This document shows positions 20,555-23,957 of a DNA stretch of 23,957 nt, in pieces. Both the position numbers and the translations under genes were made by a program. Below the pieces are notes generated by a model that saw only the letters and a list, made by a program, of their open reading frames with translations, made no database searches and had not been told where the DNA came from. Source of the stretch: Pseudomonadota bacterium (GTDB taxonomy: Bacteria; Pseudomonadota; Gammaproteobacteria; Burkholderiales; Rhodocyclaceae); the NCBI GenBank assembly GCA_023459095.1, contig JAEWVQ010000146.1, positions 1 through 23,957 on the forward strand, given 5' to 3'. Position 1 is the first letter of the stretch. Each line of letters starts with the position of its first letter.

Positions 20555-21721
20555 ATGTCCACCGAATTCCTCTTCACCTCCGAATCGGTCTCCGAAGGCC
20601 ATCCCGACAAGGTCGCCGACCAGATCTCCGACGGCGTGCTCGACGCCATCCTCGCCGACGATCCCAAGGCGCGCGTCGCCTGCGAGACCCTGGTGTCCAC
20701 CGGCCTGGTGGTGATCTCCGGCGAAATCACCACCACCGCCCACCCCAACTACCGCGAGATCGCCCAGGACGTGGTGCGCCGCATCGGCTACGACAACTCC
20801 GACATCGGCTTCGACTACAAGAGCTGCGCGGTGCTGGCGGCGATCAACCGCCAGTCGGCGGACATCGCCCAGGGCGTCAATGAGGGCGAAGGCCTCGACC
20901 TCGACCAGGGTGCCGGCGACCAGGGCCTGATGTTCGGCTTCGCCACCAACGAAACCCCCAGCCTGATGCCGCTGCCGATCTACTACGCGCACCGCATCAT
21001 GCAGCGCCAGGCCGAAGTGCGTAAGGACGGCCGCCTGCCGTGGCTGCGCCCGGACGCCAAGAGCCAGCTCACGGTGAAGTACGTCGACGGCAAGCCGGTG
21101 GCGATCGACACCGTGGTGGTGTCGACCCAGCACAATCCGGAGATTTCCCACGCCCAACTGTCGGAGGCGGTGATCGAGGAGATCATCAAGCCGGTGCTGC
21201 CCAAGGAGTTGATGCAGGGCGAGGTGCGCTACCTGATCAACCCGACCGGCCGTTTCGTCATCGGCGGCCCGCACGGCGACTGCGGCCTCACCGGGCGCAA
21301 GATCATCGTCGACACCTACGGCGGTGCGGCCCACCACGGCGGCGGCGCCTTCTCCGGCAAGGATCCGTCCAAGGTCGACCGCTCGGCCGCCTACGCCGGC
21401 CGCTACGTCGCCAAGAACGTGGTCGCCGCCGGCCTGGCGGACAAGTGCGAGGTGCAGGTCGCCTACGCGATCGGCGTCGCCAAGCCGGTGTCGCTGATGG
21501 TGAACACCTTCGGCACCGGCAAGATCGCCGATGCGAAGATCGTCGAACTGATCCGCGCCCACTTCGACCTGCGCCCCAAGGCCATCATCCAGACCCTGAA
21601 CCTGCTGCGTCCGATCTACTCCAAGACCGCCGCCTACGGCCACTTCGGCCGCGACGAGCCGGAATTCACCTGGGAGCAGACCGACAAGGCCGCCGCGCTG
21701 CGCGCCGACGCCGGTCTCTGA
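20555..21721 (+). CDS. metK: S-adenosylmethionine synthetase
   Basis: Makes SAM from methionine and ATP. The 388-residue protein is full length, with SESVSEGHPDKVADQISD at residues 9-26 (ATP-binding His16), the signature GAGDQG at 119-124, the P-loop-like GGGAFSGKD at 262-270, and DTYGGAAHHGG before it. AGGAG at 20541-20545 positions ATG 20555. The leader carries a consensus promoter, a SAM-II-like aptamer and a terminator, so expression is likely reduced when SAM is plentiful. It diverges from the acyltransferase genes and precedes an antiporter gene. Confidence 0.98.
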   Translation: MSTEFLFTSESVSEGHPDKVADQISDGVLDAILADDPKARVACETLVSTGLVVISGEITTTAHPNYREIAQDVVRRIGYDNSDIGFDYKSCAVLAAINRQSADIAQGVNEGEGLDLDQGAGDQGLMFGFATNETPSLMPLPIYYAHRIMQRQAEVRKDGRLPWLRPDAKSQLTVKYVDGKPVAIDTVVVSTQHNPEISHAQLSEAVIEEIIKPVLPKELMQGEVRYLINPTGRFVIGGPHGDCGLTGRKIIVDTYGGAAHHGGGAFSGKDPSKVDRSAAYAGRYVAKNVVAAGLADKCEVQVAYAIGVAKPVSLMVNTFGTGKIADAKIVELIRAHFDLRPKAIIQTLNLLRPIYSKTAAYGHFGRDEPEFTWEQTDKAAALRADAGL

Positions 21722-21729
21722 GCCTGACT

Positions 21730-21762
21730 GCCGGCGCGGCGGGCGCGGCCCGCGGCGCCGGC
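21730..21762 (+). other. Strong GC hairpin after metK
   Basis: GCCGGCGC pairs with GCGCCGGC and, inside it, GCGGGC pairs with GCCCGC. That gives 14 bp broken by one G-G mismatch around a three-base loop, nine bases after the metK stop. No U-tract follows. It shares a 19-base sequence with the hairpin after ruvA. It probably marks the metK mRNA 3' end or slows polymerase before the antiporter gene. Confidence 0.5.
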
Positions 21763-21800
21763 CGCGCTCCTTCCCTCCACGCCTACCGAATCCCGCGCCC

Positions 21801-22874
21801 ATGCTCCAGCACAGCCTGATGTTCGTCCTTGGCCTCGCCACCCTCGTCTTCGGCGCCGAATGGCTGGTTCGCGGCGCCTCGCGGCTGGCGGTTTCCTTCG
21901 GCGTATCGCCGCTGGTGGTCGGGCTCACCGTGGTCGCGTTCGGCACCAGCGCGCCAGAGATGGCGGTCTCCGTGGGCGCCGCGCTCGATGGCGCCCCCGA
22001 CCTCGCCATCGGCAACGTGGTCGGCAGCAACATTGCCAACATCCTGCTGATTCTCGGCATCGCGGCGCTGATCACCCCGCTGGCGGTGGCCGAACAGATC
22101 ATCCGCCAGGAGGTGCCGATCATGATCGGCGCCTCGGTGCTGCTCATCGTGATGGCGCTCGACGGCAACATCGGCCATGTCGAGGCCGGCCTGCTGTTCG
22201 CGCTGGTGGTGGTCTACACCGTATTCCTGATCCGCCAGTCGCGCGCGGCCTCGAAGGATGTTCAGGACGAGTTTTCGAGCGAAATCCCGACCTCGAACTG
22301 GGATCGCCACTGGAGCGTGCAACTCGCCCTGATCGTGGTCGGCCTCGTGCTACTGGTGCTTGGCGCGGACTGGCTGGTCGGCGCCGCGGTCGCCTTCGCC
22401 AAGACCTTTGGCGTCTCCGATCTGGTGATCGGCCTCACCGTGGTCGCGGTCGGCACCTCGATGCCGGAAATCGCCACCTCCATCGTCGCCGCCGTGCGCG
22501 GCCAGCGCGACATCGCGGTGGGCAACGTCGTCGGCAGCAACGTGTTCAACATCCTCGCCGTGCTGGGCGTCACCGGCCTGGTGTCGGCGGGCGGCCTGCC
22601 GGTGCCCGAGGCGGCGCGCAACTTCGACCTGTGGGTGATGCTCGCGGTCGCCTTCGCCTGTCTGCCCATCCTGATCACCGGGCGCGAGATCGCGCGCTGG
22701 GAGGGCGGCGTGTTCCTCGTCTATTACGCCGCCTACACCGCCTGGCTGGTTCTCGCCACCCAGCGCCACGAAGCGCTGCCGGCGTTCTCCGGCACCATGC
22801 TCGGTTACGTGCTGCCGATCACCGTGATCACCATCGTCGTCAGCCTCGTCCGCCACAACGGCGCGCAGCGCTAA
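21801..22874 (+). CDS. Calcium/sodium antiporter (CaCA family, YrbG-like)
   Basis: A 357-residue inner-membrane cation exchanger with two homologous halves in inverted topology. Each half carries alpha-repeats: residues 41-87 (GLTVVAFGTSAPEMAVSV, GNVVGSNIANILLILG) and 211-257 (GLTVVAVGTSMPEIATSI, GNVVGSNVFNILAVLG). They are exactly 170 residues apart. The acidic residues in the two GTSxPE motifs (E53, E223) are the ion ligands. About ten helices are predicted, with a hydrophilic loop at 145-172. Ion specificity (Ca2+/Na+ or Ca2+/H+) cannot be read. Its stop overlaps the convergent lipoprotein gene by four bases. Confidence 0.92.
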   Translation: MLQHSLMFVLGLATLVFGAEWLVRGASRLAVSFGVSPLVVGLTVVAFGTSAPEMAVSVGAALDGAPDLAIGNVVGSNIANILLILGIAALITPLAVAEQIIRQEVPIMIGASVLLIVMALDGNIGHVEAGLLFALVVVYTVFLIRQSRAASKDVQDEFSSEIPTSNWDRHWSVQLALIVVGLVLLVLGADWLVGAAVAFAKTFGVSDLVIGLTVVAVGTSMPEIATSIVAAVRGQRDIAVGNVVGSNVFNILAVLGVTGLVSAGGLPVPEAARNFDLWVMLAVAFACLPILITGREIARWEGGVFLVYYAAYTAWLVLATQRHEALPAFSGTMLGYVLPITVITIVVSLVRHNGAQR

Positions 22875-23437
22875 CGGAAGGTCGACAGCCGCTCGCCCAT
22901 GCCCTGGAAGGGGCCGAGCGGATTGCGGTTGCGGCCGACCTCGCGGATCGATGGCTGGCCCGACCACTGCTTGAACACCACCTGGTTGTCGACCAGCACC
23001 ACCAGCGCATTGAAGCGCCAGCCGGTGGTGAGCGTCTCGCGCTCGAAGTTGAGGAAATCGGTCCAGAAGTTGCCCACGCGGTTGCGCTTGATGCGGCTTT
23101 CCTCGAGCAGATAGCCCACGCAACGCTCCTGCGCCTTCACGCAGCTGCGGATCGCGGTCGGCACCTCGTCGTCGGGGAGCAGGCGGTCGCCCGGCAGCAC
23201 CGCGTGTGCGATCTGGGAGTAGTTGAGGATCTGCACGTTGGGCGTGGCCCCCGGATCGAGCCCGAGCTTATGCACTGTCTCGCGATCGGAACGCCCCAGC
23301 TCGATACTGTCGAACGCCGCCTTGGCGTCGTCGAAGGTGTGCCACGGCGACACCGTTTCCTGCTGACTCTTGGGCAGCAGGGCGGCACACCCCCCCATCA
23401 GCAGCGCGAGCGCCGCAAGCTGAAGTCCCACTCTCAT
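22871..23437 (-). CDS. Predicted lipoprotein of unknown function
   Basis: A 188-residue protein with a lipoprotein signal peptide (MRVGLQLAALALLMGGC, lipidated Cys at 17). The region TFDDAKAAFDSIELGRSDRETVHKLGLDPGATPNVQILNYSQI faintly recalls the SmpA/BamE-like pattern of a helix then 'G.t...v...lG.p', but I would not assign it. Two Cys in SCVKAQERC may form a disulfide. The C-terminus is strand-rich (GWRFNALVVLVDNQVVFKQW). GGGAGGG lies 8-14 bases before ATG 23437, a strong ribosome site. It diverges from ahcY. Confidence 0.8.
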   Translation of the reverse strand: MRVGLQLAALALLMGGCAALLPKSQQETVSPWHTFDDAKAAFDSIELGRSDRETVHKLGLDPGATPNVQILNYSQIAHAVLPGDRLLPDDEVPTAIRSCVKAQERCVGYLLEESRIKRNRVGNFWTDFLNFERETLTTGWRFNALVVLVDNQVVFKQWSGQPSIREVGRNRNPLGPFQGMGERLSTFR

Positions 23438-23502
23438 GGCACCAGCCCTCCCTCATCCGCACAACGTGGAATTCCGGCTTGGTCGCTCTTACTGTGGCTG
23501 CG

Positions 23503-23528
23503 GGCGGACGTTCCCGCCATTTTTTTTT
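23503..23528 (+). terminator. Orphan plus-strand intrinsic terminator
   Basis: GGCGG and CCGCC flank a six-base loop, followed by A and nine T residues (23520-23528). The geometry is that of a plus-strand Rho-independent terminator. However, the nearest plus-strand gene upstream ends at 22874, and the lipoprotein gene in between is on the minus strand. It may end an antisense RNA or shield ahcY from read-through. Confidence 0.6.
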
Positions 23529-23580
23529 GCCCCGCCTGCCGCACTGCTTCACGAGCCGAGACGCGCGCCGCCGCTGCGGC

Positions 23581-23586
23581 TATAAT
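23581..23586 (+). promoter_or_regulatory. -10 element of the ahcY promoter
   Basis: A perfect TATAAT lies about 8 bases before the SAH riboswitch stem, giving a start near 23592-23594. The -35 region (GAGACG at 23558-23563, 17 bp upstream) is a weak match, three of six bases. Confidence 0.6.
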
Positions 23587-23593
23587 CGCGCGC

Positions 23594-23652
23594 ACCGAGG
23601 AGCGCTGCGAGACGTCCGTCCCAGGCTCGGTCCTTCAGAACTGCGCTCACCT
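23594..23652 (+). promoter_or_regulatory. S-adenosylhomocysteine (SAH) riboswitch
   Basis: P1 is ACCGAG (23594-23599) with CTCGGT (23626-23631). The conserved GAGGAGCGCTGCGA leads into it, and CCCAGGCTCGG closes it. The pseudoknot pairs GAGCGC (23600-23605) with GCGCTC (23643-23648) exactly, followed by the typical ACC. This is the SAH-I architecture, and it sits 80 bases upstream of ahcY, the enzyme that degrades SAH. SAH binding is expected to turn expression on. A rival hairpin joins CTCACCT (23646-23652) with AGGTGAG (23679-23685) and would compete with the pseudoknot. Confidence 0.92.
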
Positions 23653-23732
23653 TAACCCGTGCCGGGCACGGGGTGACGAGGTGAGTCCGCACCGTAGCAC
23701 CCCCTCCCGGCCACAACGTTCAAGGAAACGAC

Positions 23733-23957
23733 ATGAACTCTGTGGCTGACATCAAGGATTACGTGATTGCCGACCTGTCGCTCGCCGACTGGGGTCGCAA
23801 GGAAATCCGCATCGCCGAAACCGAAATGCCCGGCCTGATGGCGATCCGCGAGGAATACGCCGCCCGCCAGCCGCTCAAGGGCGCGCGCATCACCGGCTCG
23901 CTGCACATGACCATCCAGACCGCGGTGCTGATCGAGACGCTGACCGCGCTCGGCGCC
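23733..23957 (+). CDS. ahcY: Adenosylhomocysteinase, N-terminal 75 residues (partial at window edge)
   Basis: Hydrolyses S-adenosylhomocysteine to adenosine and homocysteine, relieving product inhibition of methyltransferases. The visible part, including IADLSLADWGRKEIRIAE, TEMPGLMAIREEYA, PLKGARITGSLHMTIQ and TAVLIETLTALGA, is the highly conserved N-terminal substrate-binding region. The remaining five-sixths (catalytic and NAD-binding domains) lie beyond the window. A GGAAA ribosome site is at 23724-23728. The SAH riboswitch upstream independently confirms the call. Confidence 0.97.
   Translation, partial: MNSVADIKDYVIADLSLADWGRKEIRIAETEMPGLMAIREEYAARQPLKGARITGSLHMTIQTAVLIETLTALGA

Noticed and set aside
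20387..22171. 594-codon minus-strand open frame covering metK and the antiporter start
   Set aside because: Shadow of metK; it would also erase the riboswitch and promoter, and its translation has no recognisable domain.

Overview
The window is about 24 kb of very GC-rich, densely packed bacterial chromosome. Gene content points to a betaproteobacterium, most likely Rhodocyclales (Thauera/Azoarcus/Zoogloea-like). The evidence is two BPSS1780-family membrane proteins, a DUF2782 gene near polA and thrB, a dapF-DUF484-xerC cluster, a PEP-CTERM exported protein, and an SAH riboswitch ahead of ahcY. The genus is an inference. Almost everything is housekeeping. I see no tRNA, rRNA, insertion sequence, prophage or CRISPR array.

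Layout. 1-1964: the first ~654 codons of polA on the minus strand, cut by the window edge. 2051-4707 (+): a LOG-family nucleotide hydrolase, a DUF2782 periplasmic protein, a hypoxanthine/uracil-DNA glycosylase-like protein and homoserine kinase thrB. 4760-8358 (+): two tandem BPSS1780 membrane proteins, then nadD, rsfS, rlmH and def, tightly packed or overlapping. 8464-12269 (+): a Maf pyrophosphatase, RNase G (rng) behind a 36-bp perfect palindrome, a UbiA-family prenyltransferase and ruvA. 12270-13518 separates ruvA from ruvB. It holds a PEP-CTERM gene with a CRP-type operator, and then a near-consensus sigma-54 promoter followed ~50 bp later by a strong intrinsic terminator, which looks like an unannotated ~83-nt small RNA. 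13519-15135 (+): ruvB and two small membrane proteins, one with a Gly/Cys/Asp-rich tail. 15139-20333: mostly minus strand, with a winged-helix regulator, xerC, a DUF484 protein, dapF and two LpxL/HtrB-type acyltransferases; one small membrane protein here is on the plus strand.

20334-23957 concerns the SAM/SAH methyl cycle. metK has a consensus sigma-70 promoter, a SAM-II-like aptamer carrying an extra hairpin, and an intrinsic terminator just before its ribosome binding site. The partial ahcY at the right edge has a clear SAH riboswitch. SAM synthesis and SAH removal therefore appear to be under separate riboswitches about 3 kb apart. A CaCA-type antiporter (+) and a lipoprotein gene (-) lie between them.

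The best candidates for something undescribed are the sigma-54-driven small RNA between the PEP-CTERM gene and ruvB, the SAM-II-like metK leader with its inserted hairpin, and the palindrome in front of rng. I found no defence system or other new multi-gene system.
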